A DNA stretch of 64,000 nt, taken from Ilyonectria destructans (lineage: Eukaryota; Ascomycota; Sordariomycetes; Hypocreales; Nectriaceae). Position numbers and translations under genes: made by a program. The stretch is taken from the NCBI GenBank assembly GCA_020740775.1, contig JAHEWK010000009.1, forward strand, positions 2,852,001-2,916,000. Direction: 5' to 3'. Under the pieces are notes generated by a model, which had not been told where the DNA came from, made no database searches, and was given only the letters and a program-made list of their open reading frames with translations. Positions within the stretch are counted from its first letter, which is position 1; the number at the start of each line of letters is the position of its first letter. Of the stretch, positions 1-15,456 are shown piece by piece.

Positions 1-554
1 CGAGCCAGCTCCCTCCAGACAGTCCGCTGAGGTACGTCGCGGCCTGGAGCAGGCCACCTAATTGACCATCGCTCACCGAGTTGGCAGATCGATTATCGAA
101 TGCTGCAATTGCGCCGGCGCCGTTCATTAGTGCTCGTAACCCTCCTCCAGAGATGGCGATGCCAACCCGTGGCACTTGGCTGCCGTTGCTGACGAGGCCG
201 TCGATATAAGAGTTCGTGTCCAAGCCGCTGATTTTTGCCCGGCTGAGTACAGTCTTTAACGCCGGAAGGGTCTTGTTTCCACGCACTGGGAGCCATTCTG
301 TTTCCTGTGGTGAAAGACCTGTGGCTGTACGGACCGCTGGCCGGGTCGCTGGGCAAGAGACTGAAGCTGGGGCATAGCCATTAGGGGCGTTTGGGGCAGC
401 CCTATTCTCGAGAAATGGTGAATTCGGCTCGTCGGCTGAGACGCGTAATACTGCTAGGTGGTTAATTGAATCTAGGAAGGTGACTGAAATTCTGTGCTAT
501 TGACTTACTGCTGATGGTGACGAGGATAAGAAAACGACGATAAGAAAACACCAT
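1..554 (-). CDS. Lysophospholipase (phospholipase B family), N-terminal part, cut by window edge
   Basis: Secreted or cell-surface enzyme that removes acyl chains from lysophospholipids and phospholipids. The visible part is about 166 residues of a protein that is usually over 600. The start at 554 opens a hydrophobic signal peptide (MVFSYRRFLILVTIS). A 55-bp intron (454-508, GTAAGT...CCTAG) joins it to the second exon, and the frame fits only with this splice. The second exon carries the oxyanion motif SGGGLRAL and, near the window edge, the nucleophile elbow GLSGGSW, both diagnostic of the PLA2_B/PLB fold. The rest lies left of the window. Nothing links it to the sugar genes downstream. The family call is firm; the exact intron is inferred. 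Confidence 0.88.
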
Positions 555-2319
555 GGTGATGTGGTTGAGGAGCCGGTGCAAGACTCGCTAAATAGGGAAC
601 TTTTGATAAATGGCTCTGCTGTCGTGATGGCGACACAGGTTTTACATCGACCAGCTCATTCAGTGGCTGGATATGGTCAGGTTCCCTTTATGAAATGATT
701 TCAGCTTCGATGGCACCAGGGTTCGGTAGTAATCAGATTATTCCAGCCTGTACGAGTTCAATCTCCCAAGCATGTAGTGCTCCACTTCGATAAGCGGACG
801 GGCCCAGTCGATGGTACTTTTCAGCACCTCATTATGCGCGGTGAGTACGAGATGACGTATGGTTGAGTTCGAGGGATTGAGGGGTTCGTATTGGGATGCA
901 GGAATAACTCAGAACATTGACAGCCACAACGCCTTCAACTTAAACTTTGTCAGAATCTCCATCACGAGATAATTAGGGTCACTCCGTCTCCCTGACTGGA
1001 CGACTGAGCATGATCAAGGCACAAAAGTCCTTCGCCCTCATTACTTAGTGTCACACTGGGCGTGCAAAGAATCATAGGTCGGGTAAACGATAATGAGCAG
1101 CAGAGTGTTGATTAATTATTCATGGGGAGGGGTAATTTACTTCAGATTTACTTGAAGCACTCCCCCCTCGCTCTTCTAACCTTATATCCATCTGCCTCTC
1201 GCAACCTCTCAGTGGCTTTACCTTCTGGGACAGTATTTATGTACTTCTTTGACCTACTGTACTAGCTTCAGTACTTGTGGCCTCGTATGTGTCTCACTAT
1301 CTGAATCGTCCGAGTTGGAGTGCCTGGAACAAACCACTCCTGCTGCATCAATGTACTATAATAATACAATACATATGTCTGGAAGTCCGGCTGTCGCATT
1401 TTATCACACTAACTAATCAGACCAAAAGTGGAATGTACACTCCAAAAGGAGGCACTGATAGTTGCGTATATCATATTATGTAACCCCAGCAAATAAGCCC
1501 TTTAGCATTTGGTCATTTGCTTCCGGAATACTTACTACTTAGGTTCAGTAAGGCACTACGACCTACCTACAGCTATGCCCTCTTCCAGTCAGAGCTCTTA
1601 TTCTCAAGCACCGACCTGGAAGAGCCGAGAATCGGCCCGACCTTCGGAGGTCACAGCCCAGCGCTACTATGTTGACGCTGCGAGCGGGTTTCTTTGCTGT
1701 TCGTGCAAGGTAGCTCTTTATTCTTCTGGGATGTAGTAATGCCACGTTTTGCTTGTCACACTTATCCATTAAGCTTCCCCAAAAATCCGTCTTGGCGTCA
1801 AACTGGTCACTAGTAGCAGTGTCGGCTGATCGAATAGATGCATGGCATTACTCAGACCTATAGAACAGGGCACTTTATAGACAATCAAATTTTAAGAAAT
1901 GGTCGCTCAAGATCGAGACCTCTTAATGAAGTTGTACATCACGTTGGCAGAACCATCAACTTGAACCCAAGTAGAGACGCCATTGGTTGACAAAGTTAGA
2001 GACGGACCACAAAGATCAAGCGAAGTGCCCAAAGTAAGTGGTCGGTGAAGCGGTCAGTCACGCCGAGAGATATCACACTAGCCATTGTAAAGAATCAGAG
2101 GCCAAACATAGCATTGAAATATTCGATCCAGACCAGTATATCAGTTCTTCAACGTCACCTCCCAACCCCGACATAAATCCCACAGTGGTTCCTTGACATT
2201 TAACTCTTGCTTTGAATACCTTGATCGCTAAGTCCCCATCTGATTAACGTCCATTGATAAGCATTCCGGTCAAGAGACTCATCAAAACCCCGAGTTTCCG
2301 TCAAAAAGCCCGTAGAATC
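555..2319. other. Intergenic region without a recognisable gene
   Basis: About 1.8 kb between the divergent side of the lysophospholipase gene and the 3' end of the first permease. Short open frames occur on both strands (for example 1277-1483 and 1509-1736, plus) but none shows a known domain or a convincing exon chain. The part near 555-700 should hold the lysophospholipase promoter. I see no repeat or RNA gene. Confidence 0.5.
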
Positions 2320-4048
2320 TTATACCTTATTGTCGACATCGTCATTCGGCTTGGTAATTCCAGAGAGGACGTTCTGGTCGAAGGGATCAACAACAGTGCT
2401 CGCAAACTTCCTGGCCGAAACCTTGTTCGCAAACAGTACGTCAAGCTCATGGTACGACCTGTTCCAGGTTTCTGGCAGACGGAAGTAGCTCCAGACAAAG
2501 ACGCCGAAGCAAGTTGCTCCCCAGAAGAATCCTGTATAACCCTTGAGATTCCAAGCCTGGGGGTTCATGAAGTACTGCTGGAGAGTGCCGCCGATGGTGC
2601 CCATGATGTTGGACGAGTCACGAGCCAGGCAGATTGTCTTTTGTCGGAGGCGAGTGGAGCCCATCTCAGCGGGCAGTGCCCAGCCAAGCTGGCCTGCAGA
2701 GAGCTGGAAAATAAAGGTCCAGAGCATAGTGAGACAAGCCTGAGACATGGCAACGCCGCGGACTGAGGTCCAGATATTGAGGACACCAATCAGCATGAGC
2801 ACAAAGCACATGCCGCCCATGCCCCAGATGTAGATGGTTCTGCGTCCAAAGTTGGGCATCAAGACGAACCAGTTAACGAGGCAGCCAACAAAAGCCAGAC
2901 CGGTACCACCGAGAGCCAGCGAGTACGTGGTGCTCGTCCCTAGGCCCATCTGGGAGAAGAAGTAGGAGCTGTTGTATGCAAAGCAGATGCCGCAGAGAAT
3001 CTGGCCCGCAAATACAACGCATGCGATTTCTGTGCGGCGAAGCTCGGTGCCCTTGAAGCAGTCCCAGTAGCTGGTGCCGACAGACAGCTGCTGCTCCAGG
3101 TTGTTGGTGTAGACAATCATGGACAGCGTCTTTCGAGGATCAACATTGGTGGCCTTGGGGGACTGAAGCCTCCTGAGCGACGCCTCTGCCTCGTCGAGCT
3201 TTCCCATACGGACAAGATACCATGGCGACTCGGGGGACATGTAAATCAGCGGGATGAGAATCACCGGCCAGACCCATTGCAGCGCAAAGGGGATCTTGTA
3301 GCCCCATTGGTCCTCGCGCGTCGACAGGCCCTTGAGGACTCCAGCCGAGATGAGCTGACCCAGAATGAAACACATGTTGGTATAGGAGGTCATGTAAGTT
3401 CTGAGTGCTGTCGGAAGCACCTCAGACGCATAGGCGGGCGACGTGGTGGCGAGGATTCCCCAGGGCAGTCCACAGAGGATCTCGCCGACGACCAGGACGG
3501 GGAGGTTGGGGGAGAAGAAGACGACAAAGATGAAGGCCATCAGGGCGAAGAGAGCACCGAGTTGGACGCGACGAGAGCCGTACTTGGACACGAGGTAGCC
3601 GCTTAGGAGACACCCCATGATGGAGCCCACACTGCCACCCTGGGACAAGCCAGCTTGCCACGCAGGCGTCAACTGATATCCCGTTGGCGTCTCTGGCGTA
3701 ACTCCGACAAAGTGGCCGTATCTGATCAGGAACGAGGCTAAAAAGGAAAAAAAACGGTTAGGGTCGTTGCAGTCTCATGAGTAGCTGTTTGGACTTACGG
3801 TAGGCAAAGAAGTTGGACAAGAGGTTGGTATCGTAGCCCTCCATGATGACACAAGTCGCCGATACAAGAGCCCACCCAATAGCCTGAGGGTAGGCCCTGA
3901 TGGCATCGCGAACCGTAAGTTCGTGGTCATCGGCAGAGCCCTCGATGGCAGCCTGGTTCAGGGCACTGTCATTGAGAGTGGCACTTTTGGCGGCCTGTGA
4001 TATCGTCGCCTTCTCGACTTGCTGCACGACGAAGTCGCTCTTCTCCAT
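2320..4048 (-). CDS. MFS sugar transporter, MAL-type (alpha-glucoside permease-like)
   Basis: Predicted plasma-membrane sugar:proton symporter. Join of 3799-4048 and 2320-3737 across a 61-bp intron (3738-3798, GTAAGT...TTTTTAG) gives 555 residues, the normal length for fungal maltose-type permeases. The N-terminal cytosolic tail is followed by EGYDTNLLSNFFAYPSF at the first helix, a pattern of MAL permeases. The loop motif GYLVSKYGSRR, the central PESPWYLVRMGK and the C-terminal PETWNRSYHELD are the sugar-porter signatures. A TATATAA sequence lies about 105 bp before the start (4153-4159). It faces away from the GH36/GH39 genes, but a second permease of the same family sits 9 kb away. Substrate is not readable from sequence; maltose, raffinose/melibiose or another oligosaccharide are possible. 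Confidence 0.92.
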
Positions 4049-4400
4049 TGTGAGGTGTAGTTGTGGGGAAGTTGAGTTTCTTGAACTTGATGATGATCAA
4101 GAAGATGCTGCTGTGCTTGAGATGGATCTTTACATGTCGCTGCTGGTCGTGGTTATATATTGAACTTTTCGTGCCGACCATCGTAGTCGGATGATCTATG
4201 GTGTTGGTCACGATATGCTTGAGTCCCGGACATGCCCACAAAAATCTTGATCCGAAGGGGATATATTCGGAGGAGATTTATTTCGGCTTTCGCCACTAAA
4301 CCGCACGTTGTTGGTCTAGACCCTCCCATGTCGGCCCGACAAGGCAAATCCCCACACCATCAAGGACTCTCAGCTCCAAGCTAATCTAGATATAGACAAG
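4049..4400 (-). promoter_or_regulatory. Promoter of the first MAL-type permease
   Basis: Upstream of the start at 4048. A TATA-like element is at 4153-4159. A perfect inverted CGG repeat (GTCGGCCCGAC, core CGGCCCG at 4332-4338) fits a Zn2Cys6-type binding site. A core of the same form, CGGTCCG, occurs in the shared GH36/permease promoter at 15261-15267. The site call is inference from the pattern. Confidence 0.4.
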
Positions 4401-6635
4401 GAGTGGTTCGCTAACGCATCACTCACGCTGTGTTATTGGCCATTGCCCTTCGAACGGGGCTGGCCTCCAGTTTCTGGGGGTGGCCTTGATTCCCCGGAAT
4501 TCCCCAAATCTTTTAGCTCGCTAAGAACAGGATTGCATGTTCAACCCCGGGGACTCTGGAGATGCGGAGGAGGCGTTTTTAGACTACCCCGAATATTTGT
4601 CCGAGAAACAATCGGCGTGATCGAGGATCTACCGCTTAGCCGGCCATTCCCGCTTCAACCTGACAACGAGCATCCTTCACATGTAGGGCCCCAACACAAT
4701 GTGTACTATACCAACCACGGAACCGTTGAGTATGTCTACAAGAAAGTAAGTAAGAAACTGATTGACTCTTAGGCCGTAACGCCGAAGCGAAATAACAGTG
4801 GTGGCGGTTTAAGATACCACCTCAATTATCTTTCCCCGCGGCCGAAAGTGAGACAGACTTATTGACAGCATCTATTGAGCAGGTGATAGAATATCGCCAT
4901 TACCATCGCCGGTCAGGTGGTGTAGTAGAGCCATCACCCAAGAGCATCCAGGGTTGACCTCGAACAAGTCTCTGAGGGAGAATATCTACAGAACAATATC
5001 GCCGCGGGAAGGCCAAAGTCACGCCACATCATCTCCAATAGTCACGGGTCGGTTAGAATGGCTAGAGCATCAAGGTGATAACCTGTCTAGTCCACATGCT
5101 CGTTGGAGTGTGGTCCATATGTCGGCCCGGGGCACTGCGGCTGAAGAGAGAACTATTAACAACCCCCCAGCCATCCGCGCACACTTCTGGACCTCCCTGT
5201 CTTCCCGGACCGATACGTTGAGGCTTTAATGGCCCCTGCAAACAACTCACCGAACGGCACGCCACCCAAGACATTCCACCTCCATCGAGAACTCGATACC
5301 GAATAAGAGCGACTGCTGCGTCCGTGGGCTGTTGATCAGAGACCCAAGCCGGAAAGCACGCATGTCAGGACGGACGACAGAAGAATATGCCCACAAATCC
5401 CAATGACACGAACATCGATCGAGATCTCGAGTACACAGCAAAGATCTTGACAGCCAACGAAGTCCCACTCCGGGTTTTCTTGCCAGAGGGAAGATTCTGG
5501 TAGAGACGAAGACAGGGGGTTTTTCCATCGCCGACGCCTTTGATCTTCTTCTCCCCAAAGACCCTTCTGCCTTCACCTCCTGGCGCAGCGAAACAACTTA
5601 ACGACTCCCTCAAATCCGGGTAGGGCCGGCCTGGCATCTACTTCCCGAGTCTCTTCCAAACCCGAAGCATCGGCAGAACTTGACCTTCATCGTTTTCATT
5701 CCGGATGCAAAGCACTTAGCCGTTACCCATGTGAACTTAAAATGAGAGCGGTGTCACCATCTACGATTCCAAGGCTAACTAGGAGAGGGCCTAGGAATTG
5801 TTTGCTAGCGAGCTAGGAGCCTTGTCCCTCAAACGGTCGGGGTTGACGACTGCCGAGTGTTTTCGGTCCCCTTTGCACCTTCACTCTGAACCTGGAACTG
5901 GTAAGTTTGCAGCCCCTTAGCCTTGATATCTTGTTTCGCTAACATGTACAAGCCACTACAGGTGACTGAGACAAGATCTTGATGCCTGCACCACCACCAT
6001 CCAACATCTTGATGGACCACGGCAAAGACAGCCGCAACTCCCGCGACGAGTCAGAAAAGCCGCTCCCCAAGACACCCCAGCGACCATCATACGTCGAGAA
6101 ATTCTCCGATATCACCGTCTCAGTAAAGGACACGAGGGTCTGATAAAAACACTGCCTGGCGCTGGGCTAAGGGCAAACCAAGCTAGATGGCGGAGCATCT
6201 TCAGTCTTTTTGAAAGATCCTCTATCCTCTATCCTCAGCGCAAGCAGCAGGAGGTTAGGGAGGTCAGGTGTGCAAATCTCACTGGCGCGCTAAGGACTCG
6301 GCATTTATGAAAGCCTCGATGAGATAACTAAGAAGCCTGAAGAATATCCCAAACTTTCACTGTTCTGTTATTCCACTGTTCCAAAAAAAATTTGCTCAGC
6401 TGCTCTGTTGTTTATTCTGCTGTTCTAGTCTATAGATAGTAAATAGTGCTGATGGACGCACTGGAGTTTAATGACAGCAGGGCTAGCCTGATATACCAGC
6501 TAATACTTAAAGGAACTGCCCCTTCTAAGTTATTAAATAGGTAAATTTTTTCCCTTCTTGAATTTCTAACTTTCAAGACTCAATCAGTGTTGTGTTGTGC
6601 CCCTAGATAAACTTTTGTAGTAGCTTTTATTATTC
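4401..6635. other. Long region without a recognisable gene
   Basis: About 2.2 kb of ordinary base composition between the first permease and a solo LTR. Several overlapping short frames exist on both strands (4443-4772 plus; 5247-5576 and 5365-5637 minus), but none contains a domain I recognise. One short frame at 5982-6143 looks somewhat coding-like and is listed separately. Decayed coding DNA cannot be excluded. Confidence 0.45.
5982..6143 (+). CDS. Short hypothetical frame, 53 residues, possibly the last exon of a lost gene
   Basis: Reads M-PAPPPSNILMDHGKDS and ends SDITVSVKDTRV before TGA. The composition (Pro/Ser/Lys-rich, no rare-codon clutter) looks like a disordered protein tail. A possible 3' splice acceptor (CACTACAG) lies just upstream at about 5951-5960, so it might be a terminal exon rather than a gene of its own. 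No family recognised and no upstream exon could be joined. Low confidence. Confidence 0.2.
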   Translation: MPAPPPSNILMDHGKDSRNSRDESEKPLPKTPQRPSYVEKFSDITVSVKDTRV

Positions 6636-6967
6636 CTGTGACGGCCGTGCCTGGTCTGGACAGGTGGTCTAGGGTAGGCAGGGGTCGTACGGGGTCACGT
6701 CTGGTAATAATTAGCAGGTACAGTAAGCTAGGTAACCAAATTGTATTGATAGCTAAGGAGCTGTACGACTGTCTCTAGGGTTCTATAGATGTGTTTATAT
6801 AGAGTGCACATTGTCGTTGACCAGTGAGGTCGTGACCCAGATCAGTGCTGATCTGCGGAGGATCAGTACTGATTGAAGTCTTGGCGCCACTGATCGGTCG
6901 GAACATTGTGTCTCCGTTTGAGGCTGGTAAAAAGTGGATCAGGCCTTTCATGCAGCCAGGCATGACA
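6636..6967. mobile_element. Solo LTR, opposite orientation to the one at 27.6 kb
   Basis: A 332-bp segment beginning CTGTGACGGCC and ending GCATGACA, flanked on both sides by TATTC (6631-6635 and 6968-6972), a 5-bp target duplication. Its interior aligns with the reverse complement of the solo LTR at 27600-27993: shared stretches include GGTCACG(G)TCTGGTAAT, GGTAACCAA near TTGATAGCT, and the GTAAAAAGTGG / CCAGGC part near the end. It has one extra base before the terminal TG. No internal retrotransposon sequence is left. Confidence 0.7.
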
Positions 6968-7870
6968 TATTCTACTATTATCTATATATATTTGTATCTT
7001 CTATTAACTGTTACAGTAGTGCAGTTACCTTCTGTATCTCCTTAGATCCGTCATCTACATTGCTTATTGACGTTCCAGCACACTGATATTATTATCCATT
7101 GATCAACTTACCCTAGACTCTGGTAAACTCGACTGTCACTACGGGCTTATAGAGGTGAATGAGTTGTTGCCTTCTAATTTCATGTCTATGCGTGGATACT
7201 CTTGCGCATTGAGGACCTCTCGATCTTGCAGTCAGATGTTTTGGATATGGGCCCTCTACATCCCGACCCGGCTGAGACAGATGGCTGGGCTTCATGTTAG
7301 GCCTCGATGGATTTTTACACGACCCTCACACCGCTGCATTCATCCACTCGCATTTACAAGCACGTTCAAGTCCCGCACAGAACACAGTGGCATATCCCGT
7401 TCGGTTACGTCAATCTCATCAGTCTGTGCTGCTTAAGCAATGATTGGCTGGTCGCGTCACGCGACGTTGACATCTGGCGTGTCGGGAAATGATTGTGGGG
7501 GCGGGCCATCACACGAGAAACCCGCGTCTTTTGCCGAAATTGGAAATCCCCACGGGGCTGCCTTCTTAATCATCCTTAGACAAAATTCCGGGGTGTGGGG
7601 AAGGTTCAGACAAGGGCATGTCGACACCGGAGACGGCAGAGGATGCAGCTTGGCTATGCAAAGATTTGTTTCTTTCGTCAGAACTTCCCTGCAGGCCTTG
7701 CATTTACCACGTGTGGGTCGAAGAGGCTACATGTTCCTGGCATGACGCAAACGCAGGCCCATGCAGCCCTTCACGAATGTCCGCTGGCTGTTGATGCGAG
7801 CGCCGGGGGTCGGGGAGAGGGGCCGGCAGCTTCTGGATGAGATGAGGGTATTTTCTCTCTCTTCCCTTTC
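6968..7870. other. Intergenic region upstream of the glycosidase relic
   Basis: About 0.9 kb without a supported gene. The homologous N-terminal part of the glycosidase (about 100 residues) should lie here if the relic were complete, but I could not find it in any frame. The run up to 7870 ends in a pyrimidine tract and TTTCAG that look like the 3' end of an old intron. Confidence 0.4.
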
Positions 7871-8620
7871 AGGAGCGCAAGGCGGAGCTCCCGAGGGCTT
7901 CTTAATCTTGGGTGACAACGGGATTGGTCCGATATGGAAACGTTCCTCCGACAGCTCATCTCCGACATCAAGGACAACAGCATGCTCGACGGCCTGGTTA
8001 TTGACCTCTGGAACGAACCCGACCTGGACACTTTCTGGGATCGTTCATGGTCCCAGTATGTCGAGTATTTCTTCCGAGTTACCCTGCTCCTAAGGTGAAG
8101 TTGCCCAAACGCCGACACAGCTAGTTTCTGTCGTTTATCTGGCTCAGCTCGAGTATCATAATATCCAAGATCTATATACCAACTGGGTAGGTGGCCCAAG
8201 CCTTTATGACTATATAGAAAACCTCATCTAGAAGAACGATCAAGAATACTACCCCAATAGCGAATAACATCTGTACAAGTACTACAGAAATATGGTGGGC
8301 GAGAGAGTCGAGACACCTGCTTCCTTCAATTTGAAATTCAACATATTCGCTATCTTGGCCAATAACAAGCTTAAGCTTCTCGCAGGCACCTGAACTGCCA
8401 AGAGCTGTTATGATATCACCATCACCAGATCCACTGATATTGAATTGCCGGAGTAAGGATCTCTTGCTATGCATAGATACCAGTTGGATTGGGCTGGTGC
8501 TCAAGGAGAAATTTACGACATTCTCGATCTGGGATCTTATACTTATCGATACTCTTCGAACAAGGCTAGTGATCCCCGTTCTCCAACATGCAATTGTCGT
8601 AATCGCAGAGTACTTACACC
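7871..8620 (+). pseudogene. GH39-like glycosidase relic
   Basis: Broken copy of a secreted clan GH-A glycosidase related to, but not a recent duplicate of, the intact gene at 18488-19957. Segments in order: GDNG near 7911; a one-base loss; METFLRQLISDIKDNSM...GLVIDLWNEPD (acid/base motif) to about 8090; a deletion of roughly 100 codons; LYDYIENLI, stop, then YYPNSE, stop, LYKYYRNMVGERVET and LANNKLKLLAGT, stop, from about 8190 to 8455; then YQLDWAGAQ...LGSYTYRYSS to about 8570. Each piece lines up in order with the intact protein (DYFGNLL, YKYYNLNMTGQRVQT, YQFNYVDGQF, TYPHTYSGNQ). The N-terminus is missing. A tag stop in place of an expected tryptophan suggests point decay. Non-functional. 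Confidence 0.85.
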
Positions 8621-12561
<3,941 letters not shown>

Positions 12562-12953
12562 CATAATAGTATTAACAAAGGCAACAACGATGCTATATAA
12601 TCCAATTTCTTCAAGTCAGTGCGGTTCTGTAATATTTATTCAAGCCAGTGCGATTCCCTTAGCCTGGAGTAGGACGGTTTTGAGGTGCCGATAAGGTTCT
12701 GAACGAACCCTTTTACGACCTTCCCTTGCGATACAATTTACATAACAACATAAATTTCTATCAGTTGGAGGCTGGAGAATTGCAATTTATTTTGTTTGGT
12801 ATCTGAATATTCAAAACAGAATAGAAATGCAAAATTAACACGTATAAAGATCGAGTAGAATAGTAGACAATCAGGTTCGCTGTATCCACTCCCCAGTGTG
12901 TACCCATCGCACGTTTCCTACCGTGGCTATCAGGCAACAGACATAGAGAACAT
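12562..12953. other. Convergent 3' intergenic region
   Basis: 392 bp between the 3' ends of the regulator and the second permease. AT-rich near 12580-12850, as expected for two facing 3' UTRs and poly(A) regions. No gene seen. Confidence 0.6.
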
Positions 12954-14728
12954 CTAAGACTCTTGAAGCCGATTGCTCTTATCATCGACGTATGCATCGA
13001 CATGATACTTCTTGAACTTCCTTGTAGGTAGCTTGGCCTCGAACATGAGATCGAGCTCCTCGTAGCTTCGTCCCTTTGTCTCGGGCTGGCGGAAGAAGGC
13101 CCAAACAACTGTGAGGAATGCAAAGCCGAACCAAAAGAAACCAGTCAAGCCTATATAAGCAGTCAGCAGGTTGCAAATGAATAACAGAAGGGAACTCACC
13201 CTTCCAATTCCAGGCGCTCGGGTTCATCATGTAGGGCTGGATGACGTTCGCCACAATTTGTGCGACGTAGTATGAGGTTCGGGCCAGCACCACAGTCTTG
13301 GATCGAAGACGGGTCGAAGACACTTCAGCCGGAATGGCCCAACCGACGGGTCCAACCGTAAGAGAAAAGGTCAGAAGCCAGATAACACACAGAATCGACT
13401 GAACCCATTTCACAGCCGGGTTGTGGGTGTTAGTAGCCAAGGCACCGATGATGAACAACCACACGCTCATGCCAGACATGCCTGTGAGATACAGAACGCG
13501 CCGACCGAAGTATCTCATCAAAAACCAAGAAGCAATCGTTCCACAGAAAGCGATACCGGTACCGCCCAGGTTCAGATTGTAAGCGGTTTCGGAATCCAAA
13601 CCAGCCTGCTGGTAGAAGTAGGTAGCAGAGTAGGCAAATTGGGCTCCGCAAGTGATTTGACCAAGGAAAGAGACACATGCAATCTCAGTTCGACGCAGGT
13701 CCACGCCCTTGAAGCAGTCCCAGTAAGAGGTACCCTCGGCGATGTTTCGTTCGAGATCGTTGGTGTGGATCATCAGGGCCACCAGCGCTCGAGCATGTGG
13801 CTTCTCATGTTCGGCGGTCAATCGCAATACGCTCTTCTCCGCTTCGGCATATTTGCCCTTGCGGACCAGGTACCAGGGCGATTCAGGCATAAAGATGGAG
13901 CCGACAAGTAGGAATGGAATCCATAGCCACTGGAGAGCAAACGGAACGCGCCAGGCCCAGTCGTCCTCTCGGTTAATGAAGCTTTTCAGTACTCCAGCGC
14001 CAATGAGCTGGCCAGTCGCAAAGCACATATTCGTGTAAGCAGTAAGGTAGGCTCGCAGAGGAAGAGGGCACAGCTCGGAAGCATAGGCAGGGCCGATAGT
14101 TGCAAAGATGCCCCATGGAATACTGCAGCAATTGAATCAGTACCGAGCGAATTTGCGACGACATGGGCACTTTTGTTCTGCCAACTTACCCGCAGAGGAT
14201 TTGACCCACGGCCTGAAGCTCGACGGACATGCCAAACACAGAGACGAAGACAAAGGCTGCCATCAAGATGACGCCGAACATGAAGGCTGGTCGGTAGCCA
14301 TAACGCTGAATGAGGAAGCCATTGAAGAGCGCCCCAACAATGGCACCGGCCTGAGGTCCGCTGCCCATGGCGCTCTGCCACTTAGCCTCGATCTGATAGG
14401 TGCCCGTGGCCGCATCTTGTGCACCAAATCGGCGCGCGTAGCTCGGATAGGCGTAGAGCGAGCCGATGAGGATGGTGTCGTAGCCTTCCATGATGATGGA
14501 CATGGAGACAATCAGAGACCAGAAAACAGCCCACGGATAGGCTTTGAGAGCTTGACGGACAGTGAGAGAGTGCTCGTGGGCGTTGGCAGCCTTGGCGTCT
14601 TCCGTGGTAGCCTCCCAGGAGCCTCTGTGGCCCAGAATATTCTTGGAGTCAGGTTCCGCACTGGACACGGGCTGGGGCCGGGGCTTCTCGTCGTGGTCCG
14701 CAGACCCAAACGAAGTCTTGGCTTCCAT
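12954..14728 (-). CDS. MFS sugar transporter, MAL-type (second copy)
   Basis: Plasma-membrane sugar permease, 552 residues from exons 14190-14728, 13200-14122 and 12954-13150 (introns 67 and 49 bp; phases agree). Start chosen at 14728 (MEAKTSFGS), because an upstream in-frame ATG adds a tail unlike the family. Signatures: EGYDTILIGSLYAYPSYARRFG at helix 1, ILCG/IPWGIFA across intron 1, PESPWYLVRKGKYAEAEKS, and the C-terminal ETKGRSYEELDLMF. It is a paralogue of the permease at 2320-4048 and differs from it in intron layout, so it is not a recent tandem duplicate. It is divergent from the GH36 gene with a 728-bp shared promoter, pointing to co-regulation and probable uptake of the sugar that GH36 cleaves inside the cell. 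Confidence 0.92.
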
Positions 14729-15456
14729 GGCTGGCTGGAGGAGCTTGGGTTTGCGCTTGTGATGGCGATGTGAGATGATGGATAGAGAAGAGTGACGAGT
14801 GTCAGAGGTAGGACACCATGGCCAAGATATATATCCTCTTTGGACGAGTGCTGGTTGCAAAGATTGAACAACATGCTTCCATGGGATCCTCGAATGGACC
14901 GCGGCACTATTCTGCGATCCACCCCCGGAGCCCGTAAGTCATGCCTGGTTCCCACGGGGAGGCACGCTCTAGCCCTTAGCCCAAGTCGCCTGACTTGGCT
15001 AGTTGCAATGGATATACCTAACTTAGGCTGAGGAGAATTGTCTCGTTCGAGCTAAGCGGACCAGTCAACTCGATGTGGCGTCGTTTACGTCGCAAGCGGC
15101 AAGGCGCCTCGGGATTTCGGTGTGGTGGTGGGGACACACTATCGCAGTACATCCGACATTTCCACATCAAAGTCCGAAGTGATCAACGATGCAAAAGAAG
15201 GTGAAGCCTCGAGCGAGGTCTGAATGTGCACCTGGGACAGCGTCCCAGGGTAACTCTTGGCGGTCCGGTGGCTTCGACGCGATGGATCGGCCTTTGACGG
15301 ACCCGCCCATCTTGGAACTACTGTAGCAGTTATATCTAGTCTGGCTGGCTCGAGACCAACGCCTGTCCATGTCCATCCCTCAAGCACCTTTTGAGATTTG
15401 TTTTAGGCTCGCCAAATTCGCAAAATCCACCGTCCTCTCAAAGGCTCAGCGGAAAC
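14729..15456. promoter_or_regulatory. Shared divergent promoter (second permease / GH36 alpha-galactosidase)
   Basis: 728 bp between the two start codons. On the permease side a TATATAT run lies at about 14827-14834, roughly 100 bp before the start. CreA-type carbon-repression consensus (SYGGRG) occurs at 15128-15133 (GTGGGG, plus) and 14923-14928 (CCGGGG, minus). An inverted CGG pair, CGGTCCG (15261-15267), may be a Zn2Cys6 site. Functional use is inferred. Confidence 0.45.

Noticed and set aside
1509..1736. 75-codon frame ending in a Cys-rich segment near a possible donor site
   Set aside because: No downstream exon continues it and the cysteines do not form a known finger.
2254..3606. Plus-strand frames of 170 and 109 codons
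   Set aside because: Antisense shadows of the first sugar permease.
4443..4772. 109-codon plus-strand frame upstream of the first permease
   Set aside because: No domain, no splice partner; lies in promoter-like DNA.
5247..5637. Overlapping minus-strand frames of 109 and 90 codons
   Set aside because: Mutually overlapping and without recognisable motifs; could be decayed sequence but cannot be supported.
8172..8504. 110-codon minus-strand frame
   Set aside because: It is antisense to the GH39-like relic, which explains the sequence better.
13423..14773. Plus-strand frames of 162 and 221 codons
   Set aside because: Antisense shadows of the second sugar permease.
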